From assembly GCA_018873245.2 (NCBI GenBank), contig JAEMBT020000007.1, positions 10,871,129-10,935,128 on the forward strand: a stretch of DNA of 64,000 bases. Direction: 5' to 3'. Below are positions 1 to 10,999 of this stretch, piece after piece. The translations under genes and the position numbers were made by a program. How positions within the stretch are numbered: position 1 is the stretch's first letter; each line of letters starts with the position of its first letter. The notes under the pieces were generated by a model. That model ran no database searches. It saw only the letters and a list, made by a program, of their open reading frames with translations, and was not told the origin of the DNA. The DNA is from Archegozetes longisetosus (taxonomy: Eukaryota; Arthropoda; Arachnida; Sarcoptiformes; Trhypochthoniidae).

Positions 1-81
1 CATAGAAAAAGGCAGTAATGCTTCTAAAAAATCAGATTAGTGTCAATTGATTGAACATAATAATAATATACTGATCTATTA

Positions 82-220
82 CAGTGAAACCTGTCTAACT
101 TGAACATAGGCTTAAGTGTTTTATTAAAACACAATTTCAAAACTCCATTTAGAAATTATTTCATTGTTAATGATCTTTGAGAGCACTTAACTACATGTTC
201 TAATTAGACAGGTTTCACTG
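82..220. mobile_element. pogo-like MITE (139 bp) with near-perfect terminal inverted repeats
   Basis: The left end CAGTGAAACCTGTCTAA (82-98) is matched exactly in inverted orientation by the right end (204-220). Similarity continues inwards, with about 24 of the first 28 positions matching. TA flanks both sides (80-81 and 221-222), as expected for a target-site duplication. CAGT ends plus TA duplication are typical of pogo/Tigger-type Tc1/mariner elements. There is no coding capacity, so it would be moved by a transposase encoded elsewhere. The flanking bases extend the palindrome (CTATTA...TAATAG) a little beyond the element. Confidence 0.8.
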
Positions 221-222
221 TA

Positions 223-2230
223 ATAGCTTATTATTAAGCTTATTATTAAGTTTTAATAATAAACTCCTGTAAGCCATTAGCAGACAGTGATTTGCATGTA
301 TGTCACTTTTTCGTATTTTGGTCTAATATTTATGCCTCAAAGTCAAAAAGAGGTGATAGAAATAACTGAATGTCTTCACAAATGGAAACCAAACGACTCA
401 CTATCAAAAGTATGGCTTATCAGGCTTTGGGAGCACTTGATTGAGCATATATTGAAAGTTACATTTGTGAGATAGATACTAATGATCTGAAGCCAATAAT
501 ACATTATATGAGGGTTCGCAAGAAAAACGCACTTTTCGACCAAGCAATAGAGATTTCAGTTTTTCTGCACTAATTCAGGAGAAATCTGAACAGAAAGGGA
601 TCTAAACTGGCATCTCTTTCTATATTATATTACTCTCGACTTAAGCTGATGGTAACGCAGACACAATTGCTATTGTAAACATACAATATTAGGTTATTTC
701 TATGTTTTTTACGTCTCAAAACGATGCAACGACTTAGAGAGTTGGCTTCATTTTCTATTATTGAACCACAAATATTAAATAAAGTCAATACCAGATCATT
801 CATGAGTCTCTAAGAACTGTATTTTCAACAAACAAATGGATTATTTCCGGTTTAGCCGATCATCTAACATGATATAAAATTGATTTTCTGAGTATCATAA
901 TTGATAAATTCTATCATTTCGGATGATTTCCTCTAAACTGAGACCATTTGAAACCCTTTTCCACGTCTTATCGATTGTTCAGATTCTGTAAAGTTGTTGA
1001 GTTTGAAGAATCTAAAGAGAACCTAAAGTTTAATTTTGTGTTCATAAAGTTTTATGGCTCTGAAAGGAAACAATTTTGATGAGCCAATTGAAATACACTG
1101 TTTAATGATAAAACAATTGAAGCCATTTTAGTAGAGATGAAGAAGAATAATCAGAAAAAAGTTCGTCAATTCTTTATTCTAAGAATTGTGTGTTAGCCCT
1201 CTTTCACTATCCCTATGGCCTGTTATATATGTTTCATTTTCTGCTCTGTTGGTCAGCAGGAACTTTCAATTATCTAACTTTCAAAGCACATGTCCTCCTC
1301 ATCAATGGCTTTTTGTGGTCATCAAAACTAAATGTTGCGTTTGTGCGTTAGCCAATGGCTGAGAAAATGCAATTTATTCTTAGAAATACACTTTCAATTT
1401 GTTTTAGCTAAATGCACAGCAAAATCTTTTGCGTCAAAATAAAATTATCGTTTCATCAATTTTTCCATTTATCTCAACCCTATATTAGTTAATTCGTAAT
1501 AAAATAGAAAAACTTTTCTTTTGCTCCATTTTATTATTTATTAAACAGTTGTCTAATGAAACCAAATCCGTATTGAAACGGTTGAGAAAGTTTTCAACAA
1601 ATTGTTGAACTGAGAAACATTCAATTGAGGATATATTTATCTGTGTGCAAACATATGCAAATCTAATTTAAATATTTTATCAGCAGTTAGCATCTAATTT
1701 CTATATTTTTTACGTTTTATAAGTAACAAATTTCAACTTGCGATTAGAAGCACTAGAAAGTTGTATGTTTTTCTTGTACGGCTTGATCCAGACTTCAGCT
1801 ACTCTTCGGTTCGTTAAAGTTGTGTCGATAAGCCATTGATTGTTAGAATAGCTTATTATAAGAAAATTCGAACGCAATCTGAGCGATTTTGTGTTGTTCT
1901 TACATAAATGTTATAATAATATACAAAGGGATTGAGCTCAAATCATATATAAACACTCGGAAGGAGACAGTAATAGACAATCGTCACATTTGATCTTAAG
2001 GCATATGCTGTACATAAGATTTAAGTGTAAAACATTGAGACAGTTTTATGAGTAGGTTATGTTTGCCAGCATTTCACCCGTAATGACATCAATAAAGTTG
2101 GGAATCGGTGGGATACAATGATCTGGTTTTGTAATAATTTAAGTTTCACTGTAGTTAAGAATTGATGTTGCGAGTAAGCTAGAGCGTATTTATAAAGATA
2201 TGTGTTATCATTGTGTCATTTGACCGTTGG
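223..2230. other. AT-rich stretch with no supportable gene
   Basis: No repeat array or convincing exon is seen. A 65-codon plus-strand frame near 1150-1350 lacks an early ATG and splice support. A short GTTTCACTGTA match near 2143-2153 resembles the end of the 82-220 element but has no partner. Confidence 0.5.
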
Positions 2231-2245
2231 GAGCATTAGTTGGAG

Positions 2246-2284
2246 AGAAAGAGAGAGAAAGTTTGCTGATAATAATAATAATAA
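2246..2284. repeat. short imperfect GA run followed by (AAT)5
   Basis: A purine GAGAGAAAG-type run is followed by five AAT units (2269-2284). Simple sequence only. Confidence 0.85.
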
Positions 2285-2347
2285 CACACGTCTGACCCAA
2301 CCTTATTGCCAGTTCTCATAGTATTATATAACGTTTTATTTTCTTAC

Positions 2348-2405
2348 ATTATTTTAACGGTTGCAATAATAGACTCGCTGTATAAGTGAGATATAAACGT
2401 TAATT
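2348..2405 (-). CDS. candidate internal coding exon (58 bp), unknown product
   Basis: On the minus strand a pyrimidine-rich acceptor ending TTTTTCAG precedes 2405, and a GTAAGA donor follows 2348. One frame is open throughout (2 nt + 18 codons + 2 nt), reading LTFISHLYSESIIATVKI. A second frame opens for 16 codons and then stops. No family is recognised. The composition is AT-rich, so this could be a chance pairing of splice-like signals. Confidence 0.18.
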
Positions 2406-2823
2406 CTGAAAAACTGCAATAACTATACTCATACTCCAGTGCTTCAGTCAAAATTATTACCACAACACTCAATTGTCAATCATTTAGTTTTTAAGGTAGT
2501 TTCTTCACAAAATTTATTTTTCAATTCTAACCACTCCGAACCAAAGCCATTGATCCCTTTTTGAACAAATAGTCGTGTTTTAGTTAATATGAGTTATGAA
2601 TCTGATGCGAAAATCAATAATTACACAGAAAATAGAGTGAAATTCTGTACTATGACTATGAATTAAAACATCTTTTAGTCTCTTAAGCAGAGCGTGAACT
2701 TCGAAACAAATTCTTACAAACAGAATGCGCTGAATAAACAATGGTTTTCAAAATGAATAATAGACAAAATAAAATTAAACTGAAATTAGTTTTAAGGAAA
2801 GGGAATCTTTATTTCTAGAAATT

Positions 2824-3120
2824 ATGGCTTTTAGTCGATTCAGATTAAGCCTCAGTTTTATTTACTTATCCTTCCTTTTGAAACTTTTTTCACATTTATA
2901 TTCTGGCTATAAATATGAGAATCAGTTTAGTTTATACAGTTTTATAGAGTTTTATTTTCTTGGCTTTTATTTCGATTTTGGTTTTAGTATTTTTAAAGGC
3001 ATAAGTTTTTCGGAAGGATTTCTTTTTATCAAATGTAAAGTCTGTATATATTATGAAAGCAGATATTACACAAAAAGAGAGCTCTCATACCATCGTATGA
3101 CCCATGAGTTAAACGCATAG
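2824..3120 (+). CDS. 98-residue ORF with a C-terminal C2H2 zinc-finger-like motif
   Basis: The ORF starts at ATG and ends in TAG. The first ~65 residues are hydrophobic/aromatic and may not be coding. Residues 71-94 contain C-x2-C and H-x3-H with a Leu two residues before the first His, as in C2H2 fingers. The spacing between the second Cys and first His is 15 rather than the usual 12, so it would be a degenerate or inserted finger. An acceptor-like TTTTTAAAG at 2991-2998 would permit a terminal exon from 2999 carrying just the finger. No tandem fingers flank it. It may be a relic or chance. Confidence 0.25.
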   Translation: MAFSRFRLSLSFIYLSFLLKLFSHLYSGYKYENQFSLYSFIEFYFLGFYFDFGFSIFKGISFSEGFLFIKCKVCIYYESRYYTKRELSYHRMTHELNA

Positions 3121-3465
3121 TGTATTGCTGTATAACTTATTTATAGCTACAAAAACAATACTAACGCCAATACTCAAAAACTCTCCTAATAATAAAACTG
3201 AAATAACATCACAACTTCAAGCTCTTCTTTACCAAACATTGGCGAGGTTTTCTTTTTTAAACAATAGTGCCAATGGACACGTTCGCTACTCAAGATGCTC
3301 ATCAAGTCAGACAATTTGACAATAATGTTACTCTTCAATTTTTTAACATTCAACCAATTCCTGTTTCTCTTCCTATTATATAAGCTAGTTTTTCATCATA
3401 TTTCCTTTTCATTTACTCTATGTATTTGTGGCTTTGAAAACCATATTTTCATTTATTATAATATC

Positions 3466-3494
3466 TTATGAAAAGTTATGAAAAGTTATGAAAA
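3466..3494 (+). repeat. 10 bp tandem repeat, 3 copies (TTATGAAAAG)
   Basis: Three consecutive copies, the last with a terminal A-to-T change. Confidence 0.9.
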
Positions 3495-3499
3495 TTTTT

Positions 3500-5575
3500 C
3501 TCATTCAAAAGTCCATAATAACTGCTTTTATTAGTAAATCTTGATTATGATTACTGATACTGAAAGTAAAAGTTGATCACAACATGTTATTAAGCAAAAT
3601 GCGAGCAAATCGAGAAGAAAATCAAGGATTATCTTAAGAGAGTAGAGTGAAACATTTAGAAAGTAGTCTTTATTGTGATTCTGTAGTTTTGACGGTAGAA
3701 GTTTAGGACCTGATATCATAAATGTTGACATAAAAGCAAATTTGTAATATACGACTGGTTGTTATTTGTTGTGTTGCATCAAATTATGCTTATGTAAGCA
3801 AAGAAATGAGAGAAAATATTCTCCAAATGTAGTTCTATAGAAACGATTGGTCGTCTGGATGTGCATCAGAATAAAAAGGTTATTAAGATGAATCACAATG
3901 CAAATAGGAATAGGGATCAAAGCAAATGAAAATAATGATTCCAATATGGACGCTCCAGCATACTTTCAGACAGATCAATGGTAAGACAACAATATACAAA
4001 AATTTCTGGTTCTCAAATCCCAAAATACCCGATGCTTTCTCTATATTTGTTGAGCTGAAGTTAATGTGCAAAAGATCATACACTATGGAATAACTTATAG
4101 TGTGAAAGATGAACCAAAATATAAGTAGAGAGAATTAATCTGGAAACAAGTCTCATCTAATATATCAAGGAGTCACTCAGTTCTGCTAATCACAAATCTT
4201 ACCAAAAGTCAGGTCATTTCCACAACAATCCCATCTACAATTGACATAGCTTTATTAAAACGCTTTACACCACTCGCCTGACCATTTGTTTCTTCTAATT
4301 AAATTCACAGAATTAATATCAACTTTAATTAGCAAACTTTAAGAGCTAAGTCTTTATTATGCTTAATGCTTCTCATAATTTTATGCCAACAAAATATAAT
4401 TTAATTGCGAAGGGGATACAGGTTTATAAATTTGATTCTATTCCCTGTAAGAATTTTAGAAAAATTCAAACTCAGAAAAAACTTTATTTGATTGTTAATT
4501 TCACGGAAATGTTCAAATCAAATCTTCATTTTAGAATTTGAAAGTCTTTAATAAATAATTTCTTCTCGAGTGTAAGAAAATAATCCGGACTTATATAACA
4601 AGATATTTGTCTAATCTTCAAGTTCTGATTTTTAAAGCCTTTAGGGCGAATTTATGACCAAATTGTGGATTTAGTTAACTTGAAATATGATCTTTTGGAT
4701 TCCTGAGATCCCTCATAGTTGGTAAATTAACACTACGGATGTAACCATGTGAGTTTGAGTAGTTTTTGATGACCTCACGTACTAATATAAAAGTAATTCA
4801 CTAGAGGTATACAATAAGATTACTAAATCAGAATCCAAGATATCTTATCTCATAAGATTTGGAAGAGAATGAAGAGAAGTAGAAATGATGTACACGAGGT
4901 GTCAAATTAATAGTTAATAGCAATGAGATAATAGAAAATTTGCTCTAACAAAATGAATATTTTGCCCTTTAGACCAAAGTTAACTTTTGAATTAGCTTTA
5001 ATATTTGATATTCTTCTTAAGTAGATCTTAACGAATAATTCTTATTCTAAGCTTATTCACCAGAATCGTGAAGAAAATATCCATTAGTTAAGTTAATTAT
5101 CATATTACAAGATTTATTTATCAAATTTTGAATATTAGTAATGTTAACCTAACCTACTTTTAGAGCGACCAAAATCGGCAACTCTTTTAAGTTTATGGAA
5201 AAATGAAATTCACTCTCAGTAATAAGTGCTCAAGTACATTAATATCTTATTAATTAAGCTAAAATCTTCAATATATATTCAAATATTTAATCATCAAATC
5301 ATATCATATCTGATGAATTATTCAAAAGCAAAATCAACCCAATAATGTAGTTAAGTTTATCAAATTTTTATCAGTCAATCAGTGTAATGACCATCTTTTG
5401 CCTGTATGAATCAATTTAGTAAGACCAAATTAGAACCTCTTTTCAAGAAGAACCACTACCAGCCAACTTTTGAATTTAAAATCAATATAAAGCAAATTAC
5501 GAAAGAAGATAATCAAAAAATGTTGGTAGGCTTTTCATAATTTATACGAACCTAAAACTAAATGAATTTGAATTT
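3500..5575. other. AT-rich stretch with no supportable gene
   Basis: Only short open frames occur, for example an ATG-less 50-codon plus-strand frame at 4129-4280. None has balanced composition with good splice sites on both sides. Confidence 0.5.
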
Positions 5576-5581
5576 TAACAG

Positions 5582-5643
5582 TTAATAAGAAAGAAGTAAA
5601 TAGTATGAAATTGGTTCCATTTGGAGGTAATCACTTTGGGAGA
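5582..5643 (+). CDS. candidate coding exon upstream of 5738-5995
   Basis: The acceptor GAATTTTAACAG ends at 5581, and the donor after 5643 is GTAAGT. Only one of three frames is open: 2 nt + 20 codons, beginning NKKEVNSMKLVPF and ending in phase 0. Reading on into the intron hits TGA at once, as expected for a true donor. The minus strand is also open here, which weakens the case. No domain is recognised. Confidence 0.28.
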
Positions 5644-5737
5644 GTAAGTTGAAATTAGATGTGCAATTGAAAGTATCATTTTTGGGAAACAAAATTCGTA
5701 AATACGTTCATTGGTTATGTAAACATTATGAACAGAG

Positions 5738-5995
5738 TTTATCTCGGAAATGGGTGTTAACATTCGAGCTATGATTAAGAGAAGTGAATGGCATAACGAC
5801 ATTATGACAAATTATTGTTGTTTTATTCCCAAAGGAGTAGAAACACAACTGGAAAAAGGATGCAATTATTTAATTGCAGTCATGACTAGAATGTCAATCT
5901 TCTCCATTCTAGACTTACTGCTAAGAGAGTGTCCATGTCATTATCACAATTCCCAATGTATTCAAGTGTTAGAACTTTCACGAATAACTTTCTAA
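5738..5995 (+). CDS. candidate terminal exon, Cys-containing C-terminus of unknown protein
   Basis: A frame open from TTT at 5738 (after acceptor-like AACAGAG) runs to TAA at 5993-5995. Joined in phase to the 5582-5643 exon across a ~94 nt intron, it gives about 105 residues. An internal ATG lies at 5750. The sequence holds Cys pairs (NYCC, CPCHYH) and an amphipathic stretch (MTRMSIFSILDLLL) but no recognisable domain. Short introns of this size are common in arthropods. The opposite strand (5575-5802) also has an open frame, so strand is uncertain. Confidence 0.28.
   Translation, partial: FISEMGVNIRAMIKRSEWHNDIMTNYCCFIPKGVETQLEKGCNYLIAVMTRMSIFSILDLLLRECPCHYHNSQCIQVLELSRITF
5861..5878. other. 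short perfect palindrome (8 bp arms, 2 nt centre)
   Basis: TGCAATTA / TAATTGCA with a two-base centre. It lies within the candidate exon 5738-5995. Confidence 0.7.
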
Positions 5996-6911
5996 GAATA
6001 CTGCTCACTTATTACAGGTTATGGTCAGTAATCAACGGTATTTTATCTGTTATTTAGATTCATGTATCGCATGTTTATTCACTGATTGAAAGTTTGCTAC
6101 CTCAACGAATCATAGTTTGCGTCAGTCAAAGCAAAATGATCGACAATCATTTGCAATAATTGATCATTTCTTTATTGAGGGTATATTAGAAAAATTCAAT
6201 TCTGACTCCAAAGATTAGATTCTTACTTGAATTTTGTTTTGCTCTTTCCTATAACAATCAATGGTTTTCAGTGATTTTGTTTAGTTCGTAAAATGTTTGT
6301 CATTAAGTTTTTCGAATGAAACAATAACAGAAAATTGATTTTTTAAAAAATGATTCACTTTCTTCTCACTTATACATTATAAATGAATTTTCGAGATTAA
6401 TGTCGGGATAAATAACTTATTACTACCGAGAAAATGAATTAATAGCATAGAACCAATAATAGATAATTAATGATAAATCCATTTGTTTTATGATTAAAGA
6501 CTAGGATCTATTAAGGACACATGTGCTCGAATTATAGTCACAATGAAAACAATTGAACCGATTCTTCCAGGCATTCACTCAATCTAACATTAGTTCACCT
6601 TTTGTTCATCTACACATCGGATATGTGCCTCACCTAAGAATCCAACAAAACTAAGAGAAATTGCACTCCTATTTCATGAAATTCTAACGTTAGAAAGTAT
6701 TTAATAATTGACAGCTTTTTTGTACACTGACTCCAACTTTTATATATCACTGTAATTGATATCAGTAATGGATTGGCCAAATCAGAACGGATAACATGAT
6801 GAACATGATTGAAGAAAATTTGCTCAAATCATGCTTTCATGCATCCAAATGATTGCAGAGTAAACATGTAATGATCTCCTACTCAAATCTTAGATAATTT
6901 CATCACTAAAT

Positions 6912-6937
6912 ACAACCAGTCAAATACAACCAGTCAA
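6912..6937 (+). repeat. 15 bp direct duplication (ATACAACCAGTCAAA)
   Basis: Two adjacent near-identical copies, consistent with slippage or microduplication. Confidence 0.8.
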
Positions 6938-6953
6938 CTATTTTATCTTACAT

Positions 6954-7142
6954 TCAATTCTGCCCAATACAGCTCTCTACTGAATCGCCATTCACTCGAA
7001 TAATCTCGAAGTTTATCTTTACTTTTTTAGGTTTCAAATGTGTTGAGGGTTTTGGAGAAGTTGAAGATTTGTCACAATGAATGCATGACTGCGAGGACAC
7101 GAATGAGTGAACAAGAACGCAGAGCAGGATGTAGAATGACAT
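6954..7142 (-). CDS. candidate small secreted protein, exon starting exactly at ATG
   Basis: Minus-strand ATG (7142-7140) follows directly on a pyrimidine-rich acceptor ending AAGTTTTCAG, implying an intron in the 5' UTR. The 62-residue product begins MSFYILLCVLVHSFVSSQS, a good signal-peptide shape (short hydrophobic core, small residues before the expected cleavage). The mature part has C20, C23 and C58 and a Pro/Lys-rich middle (SPKPSTHLKPKK). It is GC-richer than its surroundings. TGA at 6954-6956 is followed closely by a GTAAGA motif. An internal GTAAAG after PKK could also end the exon. An alternative frame of this exon would continue the 13154-13213 exon (see findings). Family unknown. 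Confidence 0.35.
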   Translation of the reverse strand: MSFYILLCVLVHSFVSSQSCIHCDKSSTSPKPSTHLKPKKVKINFEIIRVNGDSVESCIGQN

Positions 7143-7542
7143 CTGAAAACTTAATACTATATCTGATGTGAAGAAAAATAATAAAGTTTTATGAAATGAA
7201 CAGTAGAGGATATTGATAAGGATATTATGGACATAATCCAAGATAAACAGTATGAGTTTGGCAACGCAGAAACAGTCCCCACAATACTAATGATACTATT
7301 TTAGATCTCCTCTATTATCTCGGATTAAATGCACATTAAGTAAATAAACATCAATCAAACTTGTATTTATCTTCCTCATCATAGATTGACCAAATCTATC
7401 ATTCTCTTCGCTAACTCCTAAACTTAAGTTAATTAACATAAATCGCTTCCGATAACAACCTTCTTCATCTACTCCAAGCTTACTTAATCAAATTCAGGTA
7501 TTATCGACTAAAATTCTCAAGGTATTATCAAATGCTCTTATA

Positions 7543-7642
7543 CAGTAATACCTCGATATAGTGAACGGCTTAGGGTCGATAGTTAGAATTGACTGGAACG
7601 TGGTTTCAACTATAAGAAGATTTGTTATATCTCGATAATACC
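7543..7642. mobile_element. pogo-like element, partial or decayed
   Basis: TA followed by CAGTAATACCTCGATATA at 7543-7560 is identical over 18 bases to the left end of the 45870-46041 element. A second ATATCTCGATAATACC motif lies at 7626-7641, but no clean CAGT terminus closes the right side, so this is a truncated or rearranged copy. Confidence 0.6.
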
Positions 7643-7699
7643 ATATATGGTTGGTTCGTATCGAGTTGACTTAAAGCTTGATTAGATTTTCAAATTCGG

Positions 7700-8540
7700 A
7701 TCAAAGAACTGTACGCATGAGCTTGAATAATGATTAATATATAACTTTTTACATAATGCCTTCATAAGAATATCGATTGACTTAAGCAGTGTCCGACAAC
7801 TTCATTATTTTAATAAATTTCTTAATTGTCGATAAAAGCTCACTATATTATTGACTTACACCTGAATGTGATTAAGTTTGCCAACTTAAGCAGCTAACAG
7901 GAAAATAATACTTATTAAGTAATTTAGTTATAAGCATTAAGCAATAGTTTAAAGACTTGTGCACACAAATTAGAAAATTAGATCATTTATAAACTTTGGC
8001 GTCGAAGTTCTATCGAATCGTGAATAATTTTGAACTAGCGTATCCTCTTTTCTTATATTGGTCTTTTTAGTATTCTTCTAGAGTATACGCATTGGAATTT
8101 CTAACTTCATTGAAATTCAAAGCCAATAATACCACTACAAGACATATGTTATACAATGTTTTATTTGACTTCAAACCAAATGGACTCAATCGAGAATATG
8201 AATAAGTTTTATGTGAAACATAATTTCTTGTAGTAACTAATGAAATAAATTACAATATTTAATGTAATAAAAATAGAAATTTAGTATCAGATTCAACACA
8301 TGTAGTTATTTAATTACTAAAACGATTTAATAAATTCTATTCTTATGTCATAAATACTGTCCATTGACTAAACTGAACAGAAAGTTTATCAAAGTACTGA
8401 ACAGTTCTTTCCTTTGACAGTGGAATCACTATCTCATAAACTAAAAATTTTATAGTAGATTATACTCTATATCAATAAACTGCGTAAACAATGTCATGTC
8501 ATATTTGTGAGAAGTCGTAATTTATTAAAATGAAAAGTCA
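7700..8540. other. AT-rich stretch with no supportable gene
   Basis: One splice-bounded 34 bp minus-strand segment near 7858-7891 (frame LLKLANLITFR) is noted, but it is too short and AT-rich to call. Confidence 0.45.
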
Positions 8541-8548
8541 TCTCATCT

Positions 8549-8549
<1 letters not shown>

Positions 8550-8593
<44 letters not shown>

Positions 8594-8616
8594 TCTGCTC
8601 TGCTCTGCTCTGCTCT
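8550..8616 (+). repeat. (CT)21 microsatellite plus (TGCTC)5
   Basis: A pure CT run (8550-8591) passes into five TGCTC pentamers (8591-8616), a compound repeat. Confidence 0.98.
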
Positions 8617-8875
8617 CTTTCTCTCTTGAAGAAGAAATCGATATGAAATTACAAGTGGGAGTAATTTCTCTTCTAATCCATAATAAAAGAATGTGAGAAA
8701 AACTGGTGACCGGCATAGATATCGATGCTGACGACAACTAATTTTTCATGATCTAATCTAAATTCTCAGACAATTGTAGGTAGTGAGGGATGAGATGATA
8801 TTATAAAAATTAAAAGCTGAATGAGATGTAGCCACGTAAAGAATGGAAACTGACGAATTTATCATTTTATGGATG

Positions 8876-8910
8876 AATTTATCATTGTTTGTATGAATGA
8901 AAAATATAGC
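8876..8910 (+). repeat. two copies of GAATTTATCATT
   Basis: Two copies of GAATTTATCATT are separated by a few bases, an imperfect short duplication. Confidence 0.6.
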
Positions 8911-9533
8911 CTTAATAGAAAATAGCAGTTCAAAGAAAAGCAATACGACTCCAGTCAAACCCCCGCTGTTATGAATAAGAAATGGTTTAAATTAAAAATT
9001 CTTGTTCAATATTACTCAATAATTCTCTACTTCATCCGAGTGTGAATATAATCGACATGTATTTCAGCCAAAACCAGGTCAAGAGAAAAGAATTTATTTT
9101 TTGACAGCCAAGTAGAGAGTCTTGTAGTGGGATATGTGCTAAGAATGAAGGATAAGAGTAGAGAAAACATTTGATAGTTGATCGACGCCTAGAAATAAAT
9201 GTGTTTAATGAAACATTGGCCTAACTATAGATGATTACTCTGTTTAAGTAATTAAATTCATTGAACGCATGGTCTAATAGTTAATGGGGTGAAAGTATTT
9301 TCTCAGTATAAAACTATAATAAAGGCTTTTGCCAGTTCTCAGGATTCCTATCTCCAACTTTTGCATCTGCTTTCAAAGTCAAGATTAGTGCCTGCCAGAG
9401 ACGCCAGAGCAACCAGAGAGAACCAAATATGCGTCAAGAGAGTAATCCTAAATCCAATTAATCGTATGCCATGTTATTTTGTGCGATGCACTAACGCCCA
9501 ACTCATTTATACACTCAAAAATTTGATAATCCG

Positions 9534-9746
9534 AGCTAGCGATCAGAAGTCATGCGTTGTCATGGAATGCTTCCACCAGACCATAATACAGAGGATTTTA
9601 TCCCATTTATAGGGTATTCGATATACCAATCAAAGCAAACTACAAATCAAATTTGGCAACAGGGATGTTGGCACAACAACAGGAATGTTGGCATAGCAAC
9701 AGTCTTTTCTAGTTGCTACCGCGGACTATTAAGTTTCCAACTGTAC
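9534..9746 (+). repeat. dispersed ~215 bp repeat, copy A
   Basis: It shares blocks with copies at 32973-33182 and 42738-42960. The left block includes TGTC.TGG.ATGCTT.C followed by ACCATAATA. The right block includes AGTTGCTACC (9711-9720) and ...GGACTATTAAGTTTCCAA. Left and right blocks contain TAGC.A..AG and CTAGTTGCTA, so the ends are roughly inverted. No coding. The open frame overlapping here (9289-9612) is therefore probably repeat-derived rather than a gene. Confidence 0.65.
9657..9702 (+). repeat. 20 bp tandem repeat, 2.3 copies, inside repeat copy A
   Basis: Units start CAACAGGGATGTTGGCACAA and CAACAGGAATGTTGGCATAG, then CAACAG. This local expansion is not shared with the other two copies. 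Confidence 0.9.
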
Positions 9747-10246
9747 GGTGGAACACATGGATCAACGGATGTGATCTGAGCAGCAATTCGTGTGCGAAGA
9801 AGTGTTTAGAACTGCAAACATAAAAGCAGATTAACTCACGAACAAGTTGACTAATTTACCAGGAAGTTAGTTACGCTTCCAATAAAAGTTTCTCATTCAT
9901 GCCCAACCTCTAACTCTTATCAGGTATTCCAAACGCTAGGCTTTTAAACTTTTTTCTCTTCATTACTGTTCAAATGACGCACAACATCGACCCCTTTTGA
10001 TACATTATTACGCCAGGGTTTGTGCAAATTTCAGTTATAACTTTCATCATTTACAACTGCAGGCACTGAAAAGCAAAGCTATTTTTTCTTTTCATCCTTT
10101 CTCTCCTATTTTTGCTTATTTGCTTCGATGTGAGACGCATTTTTGATTTTAGTTCATAGGCAATACGATCCTCACCAAAAATAAATCTTAGCTCTGCTTA
10201 TATTATTCCCTCGATTTTGGTTTCAAACTTTTTTGCGAAATTGCTT

Positions 10247-10249
<3 letters not shown>

Positions 10250-10304
<55 letters not shown>
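10250..10304 (+). repeat. (TC)27 microsatellite
   Basis: A perfect TC run. The apparent Ser-Leu repeat ORF across it is an artefact of the repeat. Confidence 0.99.
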
Positions 10305-10307
<3 letters not shown>

Positions 10308-10412
10308 CCTACGAACTATATAACAAAATTTTTTCTTAACAACTTTGTGTATCTCAATAATTTGAAATACCGAAATGCGATACTGTATTGCAATTTCTTT
10401 CCTCTTTTGCAG

Positions 10413-10480
10413 CTTATCAAGTGATACATGAAAATGTACTTCTCTATAGCCGATTGCGATGTTTCCATCATATTAGCTAA
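10413..10480 (+). CDS. candidate terminal exon (22 codons) after a textbook acceptor
   Basis: The acceptor CTTTCCTCTTTTGCAG ends at 10412. One frame is open (2 nt, then YQVIHENVLLYSRLRCFHHIS) to TAA at 10478-10480; the other two stop within five codons. An AATAAA lies at about 10516-10523, which could serve polyadenylation. No family is recognised. It could equally be an exon of a non-coding transcript or chance. Confidence 0.25.
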
Positions 10481-10687
10481 AAGAAAGATACAGAAGAAGA
10501 AGAAGCAAAAAAGACGAAATAAAGAGGTCTCAGAATGATAGCAAATCTCGCAAACAATACAATAGCGGGTGCATCACAAGCATCACAATATACTTCTATA
10601 GTATGATCACTTTGGAGAAACTCGACGACTATTTCAGCCATTGGAGATTTATGTTTTGAAAAATCCGAAAAAAAACTATATCTTATA

Positions 10688-10700
10688 ATATATATATATA
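10688..10700 (+). repeat. short (TA)n
   Basis: Simple dinucleotide run. Confidence 0.9.
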
Positions 10701-10921
10701 CAGAAACGAGAAAATAGATGAAAAGAGGGCCGAGAAATCGAAGTCAACTAGAGAGAAAGAAAGCGATCTTCAGTGGCGGATAAGTCTTACAAGTATTTTA
10801 TGATTGATGACATTCAGGTCAGTCACTGAAATTTCATGAATTTAGATTCAGTTGAATTTGATGTCGATTGGAACTGGTCTGACTATCTTTTTAACCTATC
10901 GTAATATCATGATTATTGGAA

Positions 10922-10972
10922 ACCTACGCTGCTGTACTTCTGTGAGACCTACGCCGCTATATTCCTATTGAA
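10922..10972 (+). repeat. 25 bp imperfect tandem duplication
   Basis: Units begin ACCTACGCTGCTGTACTTC and ACCTACGCCGCTATATTCC. Confidence 0.75.
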
Positions 10973-10999
10973 GACACCAAAAGAGATTTATTTCTCTAC

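Noticed and set aside
8543-8737. Minus-strand ORF with Arg-Glu and Arg-Ala-Glu-Gln repeats
   Set aside because: Translation of (CT)n and (TGCTC)n; the start lacks supporting context.
9289-9612. 107-codon plus-strand ORF as a gene
   Set aside because: It starts at a non-ATG codon (ATGs only within) and its 3' part overlaps dispersed repeat copy A, so it is more likely repeat-derived.
10233-10424. ORF with Ser-Leu repeats
   Set aside because: It is the translation of the (TC)27 microsatellite; the frame has no independent support.
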